DNA of 64,000 bases from CAVYTF01 sp963708205 (lineage in GTDB: Bacteria; Bacteroidota; Bacteroidia; Chitinophagales; Chitinophagaceae), in assembly GCA_963708205.1 (NCBI GenBank), contig OY970196.1, positions 248,001 through 312,000 on the forward strand. Reading direction: 5' to 3'. The position numbers and the translations under genes are program-made. The notes beneath the pieces are model-generated. The model worked only from the letters and a program-made list of their open reading frames with translations. It searched no databases and was not told the origin of the DNA. Below, piece after piece: positions 1 to 8,198 of this stretch. Position 1 is the first letter of the stretch, and every line of letters starts with the position of its first letter.

Positions 1-1
1 T

Positions 2-751
2 TATCGGTTAAGCACTGTTCCCATTCGCGTACCTGCATTAAAAGATAGAAAAGAAGACATCCCGTTATTGTTCAGAAAGTTTGTTGTTGATTTTGCAGAG
101 CGTTATAAAACCATGATCGTGCAGTTGGATGAAGAAGCGAAAAACCTGTTAATTAACTATCCGTTTCCGGGCAATGTAAGAGAATTAAAAAATCTTGCAG
201 AGCAAATTTCAGTGCTTAGTAAAACCCCGGTTATTACTGAGAATGAATTAAGAAAATTTTTACCGGAAAAAAATATGAATCGTTTGCCAATGCTTGCTGC
301 GGCTACATCTCACGCAGAGTTTTCAAACGAGCGCGAAATCTTATACAAGCTTTTTTTTGATATGAAAAAAGATGTAACAGAATTGAAAAAAATGTTTTTA
401 GAAATAATAAAAAATCCTTCCTTGGCAGGAAATGCAGCCCATTTTGCAAACGAAAATTTATTGCATGAATATCCTGCAAATGGAGAAACACAACATTTGC
501 CGGTAAGTATAAATACTACTCCTTCTCAACATCCACAAAATAATCAGCCGGTAATTTTATCTAATGAAAATGGCATTCACCAGCATGAAGAAGTTGAAGA
601 AACTTTGAATATAATGGATAAGGAAAAAGAACTTATTATTAAAGCTTTGAAGAAACATAAAAGCAAAAGAAAAGATGCTGCGCTTGATTTAGGAATTAGT
701 GAAAGAACGCTGTATAGAAAATTAAAAGAGTATGATATTGAAGGCTTGTAA
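2..751 (+). CDS. sigma-54-dependent transcriptional activator, C-terminal part
   Basis: This is the 3' end of an enhancer-binding activator of sigma-54 RNA polymerase; the gene starts before the window and the frame is open from base 2. The first visible residues (YRLSTVPIRVPALKDRKEDI) match the conserved stretch late in the AAA+ domain of NtrC-type proteins. They are followed by the FPGNVRELKN motif at the end of that domain. The last 40 residues form a Fis-type helix-turn-helix (KSKRKDAALDLGISERTLYR). A linker of about 120 residues separates them. The N-terminal sensor and the Walker motifs are outside the window, so the signal is unknown. The next gene, lptE, starts 9 bp downstream, as in an operon. 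Confidence 0.93.
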   Translation, partial: YRLSTVPIRVPALKDRKEDIPLLFRKFVVDFAERYKTMIVQLDEEAKNLLINYPFPGNVRELKNLAEQISVLSKTPVITENELRKFLPEKNMNRLPMLAAATSHAEFSNEREILYKLFFDMKKDVTELKKMFLEIIKNPSLAGNAAHFANENLLHEYPANGETQHLPVSINTTPSQHPQNNQPVILSNENGIHQHEEVEETLNIMDKEKELIIKALKKHKSKRKDAALDLGISERTLYRKLKEYDIEGL

Positions 752-760
752 ACTTATAAG

Positions 761-1267
761 ATGAAAAAATTACGAATTGCTTTTTACTTTTTATTTTTTA
801 CTTTTTGCATATCGTCCTGCAAGATCTATTCTTTCAGAGATGTATCAATTGATTACAATAAAATCAAAACAATTAAAGTAAACTATTTTGAAAATAAAGC
901 GCGTTATGTAAACCCGCAATTAAGCTCAAGATTAACGGATGCTTTTATACAAAAAGTTTCAAGCGAAACAAAATTGACACAAATTTCCGGCGATAATGCC
1001 AACTATCAAATCACAGGAACGATTACTGGTTATGATGTCACAACATCAGGCATCTCAAACAATACAACAAGCCAAAACACACTGACAGTAAGTGTTCACA
1101 TTACTTTAAACAATACCGTTGACAATAAAATTCAAGACTTTGATGTAAGCCGCGCATTTCCATTTGCATCCACATTATCACTAACTGAAGCAGAACCCAG
1201 CTTAATGAATGATATTTTAAAATCGCTGACAGACGATATATTCAACAAGGTTTTTTCTAACTGGTAA
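761..1267 (+). CDS. lptE: LptE-family LPS-assembly lipoprotein
   Basis: Predicted outer-membrane lipoprotein of 168 residues that would plug LptD in the LPS export complex. It has a short lipoprotein signal ending in a lipobox (CISSC, Cys20). The rest fits the small alpha/beta LptE fold of Bacteroidota: an early YSFRDVSI strand, then a region like NPQLSSRLTDAFIQKV, then a strand-rich part with ITGTITGYDV. Length is normal for the family. The order sigma-54 regulator, lptE, TPR-like protein, secG is, from memory, common in Bacteroidota, which supports the call. The sequence itself is weakly conserved, so the assignment rests on the lipobox, the pattern and the context. Confidence 0.8.
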   Translation: MKKLRIAFYFLFFTFCISSCKIYSFRDVSIDYNKIKTIKVNYFENKARYVNPQLSSRLTDAFIQKVSSETKLTQISGDNANYQITGTITGYDVTTSGISNNTTSQNTLTVSVHITLNNTVDNKIQDFDVSRAFPFASTLSLTEAEPSLMNDILKSLTDDIFNKVFSNW

Positions 1268-1287
1268 TTGCTTTGTATTTTCATCTA

Positions 1288-2133
1288 ATGAATGCTGTTG
1301 ATCAAAAATCTGATGTAACATTTTTTGCTGATGCTTCGACAGAAGAACTGCAAAATATTATTACTGATCATCCATATTTTTCGCCTGCGCATTTTTTTCT
1401 TGCAAAAAAAATGAAGTATCAAAATCATCCTGATTTTTTAAAACAACTTCAAAGAACTGCTATTTATTTTTCAAATCCATATTGGTTGCATTATCAATTA
1501 TTACAACAAAATAATAATGCAGAAAAAATTGAATTCGAAAAACAGGTTGAAGTTTCTGAAACAATTCTACCTGAAAAAAAAGTTATTGCTGAAGAATTAT
1601 TGATTGATGAAGATGAAAAAAAATCTTTAGAAGAAGACATTCATAAAGTACTTGCACAAGATTTGAATGAGTTGCCAACTGATAACGTTACTTCACAAAA
1701 ACTTTCAAATATTTTGGAAGAGCAGGCAGCAGCTTTCAAAAAACCTGTTGATGAAACCGCTGAATTACCCATAGAAAAAACTTCGTATCACACGATCGAT
1801 TATTTTGCTTCGCAAGGCATAAAACTTGATTCGCAAACGCAGGATAATTTAGAAAAACGTGTTTTAAGATTTACCGATTGGCTAAAACAAATGAAACGTA
1901 TAAGCCCGCAGCCATTGGATTTGGGAACAGAAACTGCACTTGAAAATAAAGTGCTTGACAGTGCTGCGCATTCAATTGAGCCAAAAGAAATAGTAACAGA
2001 AGCGATGGCTGAGGTATTAGAAAAACAAGGCAAAACTGCGAAAGCAATTGAGCTTTATGAAAAATTAAGTTTGTTGCATCCGGATAAATCGGTTTACTTT
2101 GCGTCCCAAATTAAAAAATTAAAAGGGCTATAA
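1288..2133 (+). CDS. hypothetical protein with C-terminal TPR-like helix pair
   Basis: Cytoplasmic protein of 281 residues with no signal peptide or membrane segment. I start it at the ATG at 1288; an in-frame TTG at 1273 would add five residues. The N-terminal half is rich in aromatic residues (HPYFSPAHFFLAKKM), the middle is acidic and Glu/Lys-rich and probably flexible. The C-terminus (LEKQGKTAKAIELYEKLSLL) looks like one tetratricopeptide repeat. It lies between lptE and secG, and its stop is only 1 bp before the secG start, so the two are likely co-translated. No specific function is recognised. Confidence 0.75.
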   Translation: MNAVDQKSDVTFFADASTEELQNIITDHPYFSPAHFFLAKKMKYQNHPDFLKQLQRTAIYFSNPYWLHYQLLQQNNNAEKIEFEKQVEVSETILPEKKVIAEELLIDEDEKKSLEEDIHKVLAQDLNELPTDNVTSQKLSNILEEQAAAFKKPVDETAELPIEKTSYHTIDYFASQGIKLDSQTQDNLEKRVLRFTDWLKQMKRISPQPLDLGTETALENKVLDSAAHSIEPKEIVTEAMAEVLEKQGKTAKAIELYEKLSLLHPDKSVYFASQIKKLKGL

Positions 2134-2134
2134 T

Positions 2135-2476
2135 ATGTCAGTTTTATTTCTCATTCTCATAATTATTGCATGCATCATATTAGGTTTGATCGTATTGGTG
2201 CAAAATCCAAAAGGCGGAGGTTTATCTGGTACTATTGCGGGTTTCAATAACCAGTTTATGGGTGTAAAACAAACAACCGATGTGCTTGAAAAAGGCACCT
2301 GGCTTTTTGCAGCAATAGTAGGTGGCTTGTGCATTGTATCAACATTGTTTTTTAAAGGCAGCACAACAAATAATGGCGCTTCTATTTTGCAAAAGGTAAA
2401 TACAAATGCTGCTCCTGCAAATCAACAAACAGCTCCGGACACCGCAACTTTTCCAACAAATACGCCGAAAAAATAA
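2135..2476 (+). CDS. secG: preprotein translocase subunit SecG
   Basis: Auxiliary inner-membrane subunit of the SecYEG channel, 113 residues. Two membrane helices flank the conserved cytoplasmic loop, at about residues 3-22 and 55-74. The loop carries the SecG signature VLVQNPKGGGLSG followed by FNNQFMGVKQTTDVLEKGTW, as in Bacteroidota SecG. The C-terminal tail is rich in Asn, Gln, Thr and Pro and is probably disordered. It is the last gene of the run that begins with the sigma-54 regulator, and an intrinsic terminator follows 25 bp after the stop. Confidence 0.95.
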   Translation: MSVLFLILIIIACIILGLIVLVQNPKGGGLSGTIAGFNNQFMGVKQTTDVLEKGTWLFAAIVGGLCIVSTLFFKGSTTNNGASILQKVNTNAAPANQQTAPDTATFPTNTPKK

Positions 2477-2501
2477 TTTTAATAATCGTTTAGTTAATTT
2501 T

Positions 2502-2535
2502 AAAGCCCTGCTTATTATTTTAAAAGCAGGGTTTT
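2502..2535 (+). terminator. intrinsic terminator after secG
   Basis: A 12-bp stem (AAAGCCCTGCTT at 2502-2513 with AAGCAGGGTTTT at 2524-2535, one G-T pair) encloses a 10-nt AT-rich loop. The right arm ends in a T run. It closes the lptE-secG transcription unit. Confidence 0.85.
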
Positions 2536-2559
2536 GTTATTTTAATGAAATAATCTATT

Positions 2560-3513
2560 TTGACAAAGTTCGAACGCATATTGAATAATTCTGCTCCCGT
2601 TACTTTCATTCGAAATAAAAGTAAAAAATTGGTTATTCCCGGTTTTGAAGGATTGTGTTTGTATGATGTATTTATTTTTTTCATCAGGCAAATAAAAAAA
2701 GAAGGTTTGAATGTTCGAGCCGCTGCAATTTCTTTTAATTTTCTCATGGCAATTCCTGCAGCTACTTTATTTCTCTGCACACTTATTCCTTATTTTCCAG
2801 TATCAAAACAATTTTTTAATGAATTGATAAAGTTTGTAACTGACCTTACGCCAAATAAAGATGCGCAAAGATTTGTGGTTGGTTTTCTTGATGATTTTTT
2901 TAATAAAACAAAAACAGGATTGCTTTCCTTAGGTTTTGTTTTGGCGATATTTTATTCATCCAATGCTATGATGGGAATTATCAGAAGTTTTGATCGTTCT
3001 ATTCTTGTTAAACACAGATCAAATTTTTTATACAAAAGATATCGTGCCCTGAAACTCACACTGGTATTGGTTTTGCTCGTTATCGGCACTGTACTTATTT
3101 CACTTGGGCAAGGAACTTTTTTTAAATATTTAATGGAAGCTTTTCATGTACAAAATCCACATGTGCGAACACTTATTCAAAGCCTTCGCTGGATAATTAT
3201 TGTATTTTTATTTCTATATTCGATTGCATTTATTTATAAGTATGCACCATCATTAAAAAAAAGGTGGAAACTTTTATCACCCGGCGCCATCTTCGCAACC
3301 TTCCTTATTGTTTTCACTACGTGGATATTTTCCCTTTGGGCACAATATTTTTCAAACTACAATAGATTTTATGGTTCCATCGGCACAATACTTATTTTAA
3401 TGCTGCTGACATTTGTAAATTCTCTGATCATTTTAATTGGCTTTGAATTGAATGTAAGCATTACATATTTAAGGGATGAAAAATTAAAAGCAAAACAACA
3501 TAGAGTCCAATAA
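2560..3513 (+). CDS. YihY/BrkB-family inner-membrane protein
   Basis: Integral membrane protein of 317 residues of the YihY (formerly RNase BN/BrkB) family. About six hydrophobic helices are visible. A typical early motif NVRAAAISFNFLMAIPA sits at residues 47-63, and FYGSIGTILILMLLTFVNSLIILIG, broken here only by my quotation, lies near the C-terminus in the usual place. Length is close to the family norm of about 300. The start is taken as TTG at 2560 because an in-frame stop lies at 2551 and no ATG precedes the conserved region. The family's transport role is not settled. It follows the secG terminator and so probably has its own promoter. Confidence 0.85.
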   Translation: MTKFERILNNSAPVTFIRNKSKKLVIPGFEGLCLYDVFIFFIRQIKKEGLNVRAAAISFNFLMAIPAATLFLCTLIPYFPVSKQFFNELIKFVTDLTPNKDAQRFVVGFLDDFFNKTKTGLLSLGFVLAIFYSSNAMMGIIRSFDRSILVKHRSNFLYKRYRALKLTLVLVLLVIGTVLISLGQGTFFKYLMEAFHVQNPHVRTLIQSLRWIIIVFLFLYSIAFIYKYAPSLKKRWKLLSPGAIFATFLIVFTTWIFSLWAQYFSNYNRFYGSIGTILILMLLTFVNSLIILIGFELNVSITYLRDEKLKAKQHRVQ

Positions 3514-3515
3514 AA

Positions 3516-3542
3516 AAGCGAAGAAAGTTTACTTCTTCGCTT
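3516..3542 (-). terminator. intrinsic terminator for the minus-strand lipoprotein gene
   Basis: A 10-bp stem (AAGCGAAGAA at 3516-3525 with its complement at 3533-3542) lies between two convergent genes. On the minus strand it is followed by a run of T, which makes it a terminator for the gene ending at 3561. On the plus strand only A residues follow. Confidence 0.75.
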
Positions 3543-3560
3543 AAAAAAATATTTATAAAT

Positions 3561-4145
3561 TTAAAAAGCTCTTACAGCTCTAACATTTAACGTAAAAGTT
3601 TTTTCATCTTTAAATTGATATCCTTCACCAAATTCCTGGTCAACAGCTTTTGATTTAGATACTTCGGTTGAACTCCAATAATTAGTAGCAGAAAAGCCGC
3701 CAACTTTAGACATTTGTTTATAAAGTTGATTCAATTCATCTTTTGATGGCAAGAACCAATCATGAAATCCGCCACCGGCATAGCTTGTACAAAGATCTGC
3801 AGCATAAGAACTTCCTGTACCAAGTTTTTTTATAATCTTTTTTGTATTTGAAGCGCCTGTACCAATAGCAGAGCCAACTGCACCTGTTTCTTTATTCATA
3901 TCAGCATCCCAGCTTATGCCTGTGCCCTGATCCTCAGTAGCAGCAATGAGTCCATGCTTTTTAGTTGAGTCAAGGTAAAAAATAATACCTCCACCATAAC
4001 TTTCGCCAATATGATATTTTGCGGCACCCGAAATTTGCAGCAATGGCTGATTAACAGGTGAAGTTGGCGATTTAATATTTTCTTTTGTGCATGCAACTGC
4101 TAACAGAAACAATGTAGCAACGCTGAGTTTTAAAATTGTTTTCAT
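3561..4145 (-). CDS. lipoprotein with DUF1566/Lcl-type C-terminal domain
   Basis: Predicted lipoprotein of 194 residues. I start it at the ATG at 4145, which begins a clean signal peptide MKTILKLSVATLFLLAVAC with lipidated Cys19; a longer frame upstream would spoil the signal. The mature protein carries a lectin-like DUF1566 (Lcl C-terminal) domain. Typical signs are GESYGGGIIFYLD, then FHDWFLPSKDELNQLY, YWSSTE and a terminal VRAVRAF. Such domains occur on many Bacteroidota surface lipoproteins, and their ligands are mostly unknown. It stands alone between the YihY gene (convergent) and the tlpA-like gene. Confidence 0.8.
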   Translation of the reverse strand: MKTILKLSVATLFLLAVACTKENIKSPTSPVNQPLLQISGAAKYHIGESYGGGIIFYLDSTKKHGLIAATEDQGTGISWDADMNKETGAVGSAIGTGASNTKKIIKKLGTGSSYAADLCTSYAGGGFHDWFLPSKDELNQLYKQMSKVGGFSATNYWSSTEVSKSKAVDQEFGEGYQFKDEKTFTLNVRAVRAF

Positions 4146-4197
4146 AAAAAAAATTAAAGGTTGAATTAAAAATTTATGCAAACTAAAATTAAATTAT

Positions 4198-4683
4198 TTA
4201 TCGCAAGATTAAATCTTTGAGATAAGCATCTATTTGATATTGTGCCAATCCGATATTATAAAATTCACGATAATTTTTTGCATTATTTATCATTAATGTC
4301 GCCGGAATTTTTCCAGCCCAATGACTATCAAGTCTTGGACAAAATTCAGCAGGGTTCTTTTCATCAAGCCAATAAATTTTTGAAGTATATCCATGTTGTA
4401 GCACAAAGGGAATTAGTTTGGTAGAATAATCATTTGCAAAATCAACACTTATCAAAATAAGCTTTGCTCCTTGAGATTTATAAGATATAATACTTTTTTC
4501 AAGCAAAGGAATTTCTTCAACACATGGATGACACCAAGTAGCCCAGAAGTTAATAACAACAGGCGTTTTCACGGTATCAATCAACTTTAAAACATCATCC
4601 ATTTTTATTTTTTCAATTGTTTGAGCAACTGAAAATTGTATAAAAAAAGAAAGAATTATGGTGATAAGAAAAGTGACTCTCAT
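4198..4683 (-). CDS. TlpA-like thioredoxin-fold protein
   Basis: Exported thiol-disulfide protein of 161 residues. A signal peptide (cleavage near Ala20-Gln21) is followed by a thioredoxin fold with active site WCHPC, Cys51 and Cys54. The strand before it (PVVINFWATW) and the cis-proline region (GKIPATLMI) are intact. This suits a periplasmic reductase of the TlpA/ResA group, or the C-terminal unit of such proteins, acting on cytochrome c maturation or other disulfides. Its start lies 3 bp after the trmH stop, so it is probably read from the same message. The natural substrate cannot be told. Confidence 0.85.
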   Translation of the reverse strand: MRVTFLITIILSFFIQFSVAQTIEKIKMDDVLKLIDTVKTPVVINFWATWCHPCVEEIPLLEKSIISYKSQGAKLILISVDFANDYSTKLIPFVLQHGYTSKIYWLDEKNPAEFCPRLDSHWAGKIPATLMINNAKNYREFYNIGLAQYQIDAYLKDLILR

Positions 4684-4686
4684 AAT

Positions 4687-5277
4687 TTATTCATCGTGGT
4701 TAAGATTCCATTCTTTCATGAGAGCATCGATTTGCTCACTATGAAATGATGTTTGATTATAATGCTGCGCAAGTTGCTTTTGCCTGAAAGCTTCATAAAC
4801 ACTCACTGCGCAGGCAACAGAAACATTTAAACTTTGAATGATGCCAACTTGTGGAATTACAAAATTTCCGTCAGCAAATTTTCTTATTTCTTCACTAACG
4901 CCATCGTGCTCATTCCCAAAAACCAACGCAATACTTTTTGTAAAATCAATATCATATAAACTTACTGCTGTATCATTTAAATACGTAACAAATATTTTAT
5001 CAACTAATCTTCTTACAGATTCAAAGCATTTTTCTGCGTTGTCAAATTCATGAATGGTTAGCCATTTCATTGCGCTGCTGCTGCTTTTTGCACCCCATTT
5101 TTTATGCTTCGGAATTTTTGTATTAAGAATATAGATGTTCTGAATGCCAACAGCATCGCAGGTTCGCATCACTGCCGAGATATTATGGGGATCATGTACA
5201 TTCTCCATTACAACTGTAATGTTTGTTTGCCTTTGCTGTAAAACTTTGGTGAGTTTTTGCTTTCGCTCTTCAGTCAT
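4687..5277 (-). CDS. trmH: tRNA (guanosine-2'-O)-methyltransferase, TrmH family
   Basis: SPOUT-class RNA 2'-O-methyltransferase of 196 residues, expected to methylate G18 in the tRNA D-loop using S-adenosylmethionine. All three SpoU motifs are present: motif 1 ENVHDPHNISAVMRTCDAVG (Asn and Arg), motif 2 IALVFGNEHDGVSEE, and motif 3 IPQVGIIQSLNVSVACAV, which forms the knot. From memory it resembles E. coli TrmH closely, including the VMExVHxPHN start. A short Lys/Gln-rich N-terminus (RKQKLTKVLQQRQ) also fits TrmH. It lies directly upstream of the thioredoxin-like gene and 22 bp downstream of a galactanase gene. Confidence 0.9.
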   Translation of the reverse strand: MTEERKQKLTKVLQQRQTNITVVMENVHDPHNISAVMRTCDAVGIQNIYILNTKIPKHKKWGAKSSSSAMKWLTIHEFDNAEKCFESVRRLVDKIFVTYLNDTAVSLYDIDFTKSIALVFGNEHDGVSEEIRKFADGNFVIPQVGIIQSLNVSVACAVSVYEAFRQKQLAQHYNQTSFHSEQIDALMKEWNLNHDE

Positions 5278-5299
5278 GTTTTATAAAATTGCGACGAAA

Positions 5300-6325
5300 T
5301 TATTTCACTTCATATTTTTTTACAACATTGTCATAAATATGAAGCATTGAATCGTTTGCATTTCCATTTTTATCAAACATTTGTTCCCATGTGTTTAATG
5401 GCTCCCAAATAAAAGTGCCTTTGCCTTTATTATTAGGAAGATTAAAAACAATATCGTTTACTTCCTGCTTGTGAAAAGTATATTCAGCAACAATAATATC
5501 CTGCTTATATTTTTTTGCGAGGTCGGTAAGATTATCATGCAATTGCTGAAGGGTACCGTGCCATTGCGGGTAATACGATTCGCCAATAAAATCAAAAGGA
5601 ACATTGCGTTGAATAACAGTATTAAGAAATAATATTGATCTTGCATTTTGTCCGCCAAGGGCAATATGCAGCATAATTTTTATGGAAGGATCTACTTCTT
5701 TCGCAGCATTGATTCCTGCTTTAAAAAATGCGGCAAGTGTATCAGGATGCGAAATATTTCCGTCTGGCCAAACCATGCCTTCATTAATTTCATTACCGAT
5801 CTGCACCATATCCGGCAAAGTGTTTTGTACTTTCAATGCTTCGATAACTTTATAAGTAAAATCATGCAGCGCTTGAGTTGTTTGTTTAAAATTCAAACCT
5901 TTCCATGCTGCCGGTTTAAATTGTGTGTGATCATCTGCCCAATAATCGCTGTAATGAAAATCGATCAAAATGCCCATGCCTGCTGCTTTTGCGCGCTTTG
6001 CCATTAAAAGTGTGTGCTTCAAATCGCAGAAACCAAGTTTAGGAGAATAGCCGCTGTCTTGTGCAGGATCATTAAAAATTCTGAGTCGTATAAAATTAAA
6101 TCCATGCTCTTTTAAAATTGTGATCGGATCTTTTTGAACACCATCTTCATAAAACTTCATGCCTTTACTTTCAAGTTCAGGAAGAAAAGAAATATCTGCG
6201 CCGATTATTTTATCAGGCAAATTATTTTCACTTTGCAAATTTCTTTTTGGTGTAAATGCATTTGAAACACAAACTAAAATGATGATGAAAGATGTGATAA
6301 AAATTTTGTTGAATATTTTTTTCAT
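5300..6325 (-). CDS. GH53 endo-beta-1,4-galactanase (first copy)
   Basis: Secreted glycoside hydrolase of family 53, 341 residues, expected to cut beta-1,4-galactan side chains of pectin. A signal peptide occupies about residues 1-24. The family hallmarks follow in order: GADISFLPELESKG, then IRLRIFNDP, then GILIDFHYSDYWADDHTQ, then the acid/base Glu179 in QIGNEINEG, then the nucleophile Glu281 in IIVAEYTF, then FIWEP near the end. No lipobox is seen, so it is either periplasmic or released. A second GH53 gene lies immediately upstream with a lipoprotein signal, which suggests two cellular locations for the same activity. Confidence 0.9.
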   Translation of the reverse strand: MKKIFNKIFITSFIIILVCVSNAFTPKRNLQSENNLPDKIIGADISFLPELESKGMKFYEDGVQKDPITILKEHGFNFIRLRIFNDPAQDSGYSPKLGFCDLKHTLLMAKRAKAAGMGILIDFHYSDYWADDHTQFKPAAWKGLNFKQTTQALHDFTYKVIEALKVQNTLPDMVQIGNEINEGMVWPDGNISHPDTLAAFFKAGINAAKEVDPSIKIMLHIALGGQNARSILFLNTVIQRNVPFDFIGESYYPQWHGTLQQLHDNLTDLAKKYKQDIIVAEYTFHKQEVNDIVFNLPNNKGKGTFIWEPLNTWEQMFDKNGNANDSMLHIYDNVVKKYEVK

Positions 6326-6384
6326 GGAAGTGTTTGAAAAATATTTTAAGATTAAGTATTGAAACGAAAAGATAAAATTATAGG

Positions 6385-6448
6385 CGAACGATGAAAGGAT
6401 TGCGACGCAACGATGATGCCATGAAAAACCTTTGTTGGTATCAAAAAA
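6385..6448 (+). repeat. dispersed intergenic repeat, copy 1
   Basis: The gap between the two GH53 genes holds GATGAAAGGATTGCGACGCA (from about 6390), continuing to CAACGATGATGCC, ATGAAAA and GGTATCAAAA. The core TGCGACGCAACGA (6401-6413) recurs exactly at 28958-28970. The flanking words GATGAAAGGATT, ATGAAAA and GGTATCAAAA recur in the same order at 27072-27153. It abuts the stop of the downstream galactanase gene. Function unknown. Confidence 0.55.
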
Positions 6449-7486
6449 TTAATTTTCAAAACCATCCAAAGCAATCGTTGGCTTGCCAAAATTATTGAAT
6501 GCACCAAGCGTATACCCTTGCCAGTTGTAGCTTTCAGGCTCCCAATAAAAAACGCCTAATCCATTTTGTCCTAACGATCTTGTCTTTGAAATTATGTCTG
6601 TGATAAAAGATCTTGCAGCATCAGAATCAGTCATGCTCATGCCGATTTCGCAAATCATTACTTTTTTTCCGTAGCGGGAAATCATATCGTTCATATTTGC
6701 GAGACATGAATTATCGAGCGACTGCCAATTGCTCGCATCGGGATAAAGCGACATGCCAATGACATCCCATTTTGCACCATTACTTTGCAAGCCATCAAAC
6801 ATCCATCTGAATAAACTGTTATTAAATCCGTTTGAAATATGCACGATCACTTTTGCAGAATCGTCAACTGCTTTTACAGCATTGTAACCACTTGTAACAA
6901 GCGTTGCAAAATTGGCCATGTTTGTTGATGCGCGACCATCTTCCCAAAGCATTCCATCATTTGTTTCGTTGCCAACCTGCACCCATTCAGGAATAATTCC
7001 ATTTGATTTTAATGTGTCTAAAACATGATAAGTGTAAGCATAAACTACCTTGACAAGCGAATCAAAACTAAGAGAATTCCATGCTGCAGGTTTTGTTTGA
7101 TGCGCAGGATCTGCCCAAACATCGCTGTAATGAAAATCTATCAAGATGCGCATGCCTGCTGCTTTTGCGCGCAAAGCTTTTACCACAACATCGTATGTAT
7201 TGCACCAACCGTCCGCCGGGTTTACCCATGCACGCAAGCGAATAGAATTGATACTTTTTTCTTTTAAAATTTGTATGCAATCTTCCTGCACATTGTTGGT
7301 GTCATAAAATTTATAACCATCACTTTCCATTTGTGTAAGCCAACTTATGTCTGCGCCTTTTGCAAAAGAAAAAGAAGTGGTGTCAGGTGGTGGAGTTATT
7401 GGAGAAACATTTCCGGAGCTTGATTTTGAACAAGAGTAAATCAATAAAAAGAGGATAAAGAAAAAGGTTATTGGAAAAAATTTCAT
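6449..7486 (-). CDS. GH53 endo-beta-1,4-galactanase lipoprotein (second copy)
   Basis: Second family-53 galactanase, 345 residues, probably surface-anchored. I start it at the ATG at 7486, which begins the lipoprotein signal MKFFPITFFFILFLLIYSC; upstream codons overlap the kinase gene. After a Ser/Pro linker the catalytic domain shows GADISWLTQMESDG, IRLRAWVNP, RILIDFHYSDVWADP, acid/base Glu174 (VQVGNETNDG), nucleophile Glu280 (MICEIGMS) and FYWEPESY. It differs clearly from the neighbouring copy, so the duplication is old. It starts 22 bp after the kinase stop. No SusC/SusD pair is in the window, so this is not a classical polysaccharide-utilisation locus. Confidence 0.9.
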   Translation of the reverse strand: MKFFPITFFFILFLLIYSCSKSSSGNVSPITPPPDTTSFSFAKGADISWLTQMESDGYKFYDTNNVQEDCIQILKEKSINSIRLRAWVNPADGWCNTYDVVVKALRAKAAGMRILIDFHYSDVWADPAHQTKPAAWNSLSFDSLVKVVYAYTYHVLDTLKSNGIIPEWVQVGNETNDGMLWEDGRASTNMANFATLVTSGYNAVKAVDDSAKVIVHISNGFNNSLFRWMFDGLQSNGAKWDVIGMSLYPDASNWQSLDNSCLANMNDMISRYGKKVMICEIGMSMTDSDAARSFITDIISKTRSLGQNGLGVFYWEPESYNWQGYTLGAFNNFGKPTIALDGFEN

Positions 7487-7508
7487 TAAAATATTTTTAC
7501 TGAATTGC

Positions 7509-8144
7509 TTAAAATAATCCAAACAGCATGCCATCAATCTTTGTAATTATTTCACCCAAATCTTCTTCCTTTTCTTCAAAATTATTTTTGTCAACATCAA
7601 TAATTAAAATCTGTCCGTATTTATAATTTGCCGTCCATTTATTGTAGAGTTCATTTAATTTTTTTAAATAATCAAGCCTGATATTTTCTTCATATTCGCG
7701 TCCGCGTTTTTGTATGCGTGCAACAAGTGCAGGCACTGATGCTTTCAAATAAATGAGTAAATCCGGCGGCTGCACCATGCTTTGAAGGGTTTGAAAAAAC
7801 TGGTAATAATTATCAAAATCACGTTTGCTCATTAAGCCCATTTCATGCAGGTTTGGCGCGAAAATATTGGCATCTTCATAAATTGTTCTGTCCTGAATTA
7901 CAGTTTCAGTACCACGCTGTATCTCGAGTAATTGATTTAATCTGCTGTTTAAAAAATAAACCTGCAGATTAAAACTCCACCTTGGCATGTCTTCGTAAAA
8001 ATCCATGAGATAAGGATTGTGATCAACATCTTCAAACTGCGGAACCCATTTATAATGCTTGCTCAACAATTGTGTGAGTGTTGTTTTTCCTGAGCCAATA
8101 TTTCCGGCAACCGCTACATGCTTTGGTTTTTTTTGCTTAGCCAT
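7509..8144 (-). CDS. deoxynucleoside kinase
   Basis: Cytoplasmic deoxynucleoside kinase of 211 residues (dNK/dGK-dAK family), phosphorylating deoxynucleosides with ATP for salvage. It has the P-loop GNIGSGKTT (residues 14-22), the substrate-side FEDVDHNPYL region, the QDRTIYED motif equivalent to the family's DRS motif, and an Arg-rich lid (RIQKRGREYEENI). Length is normal. Start is the ATG at 8144. It lies between trpS and the GH53 pair on the same strand, with only 22 bp before the second GH53 start, an unexpected pairing of functions. Which deoxynucleoside is preferred cannot be read from the sequence. Confidence 0.88.
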   Translation of the reverse strand: MAKQKKPKHVAVAGNIGSGKTTLTQLLSKHYKWVPQFEDVDHNPYLMDFYEDMPRWSFNLQVYFLNSRLNQLLEIQRGTETVIQDRTIYEDANIFAPNLHEMGLMSKRDFDNYYQFFQTLQSMVQPPDLLIYLKASVPALVARIQKRGREYEENIRLDYLKKLNELYNKWTANYKYGQILIIDVDKNNFEEKEEDLGEIITKIDGMLFGLF

Positions 8145-8198
8145 ATTTAATTATTCGGGCGAACAAGATAAGCGTTTACAATTTTATAAAAAAGAGAA

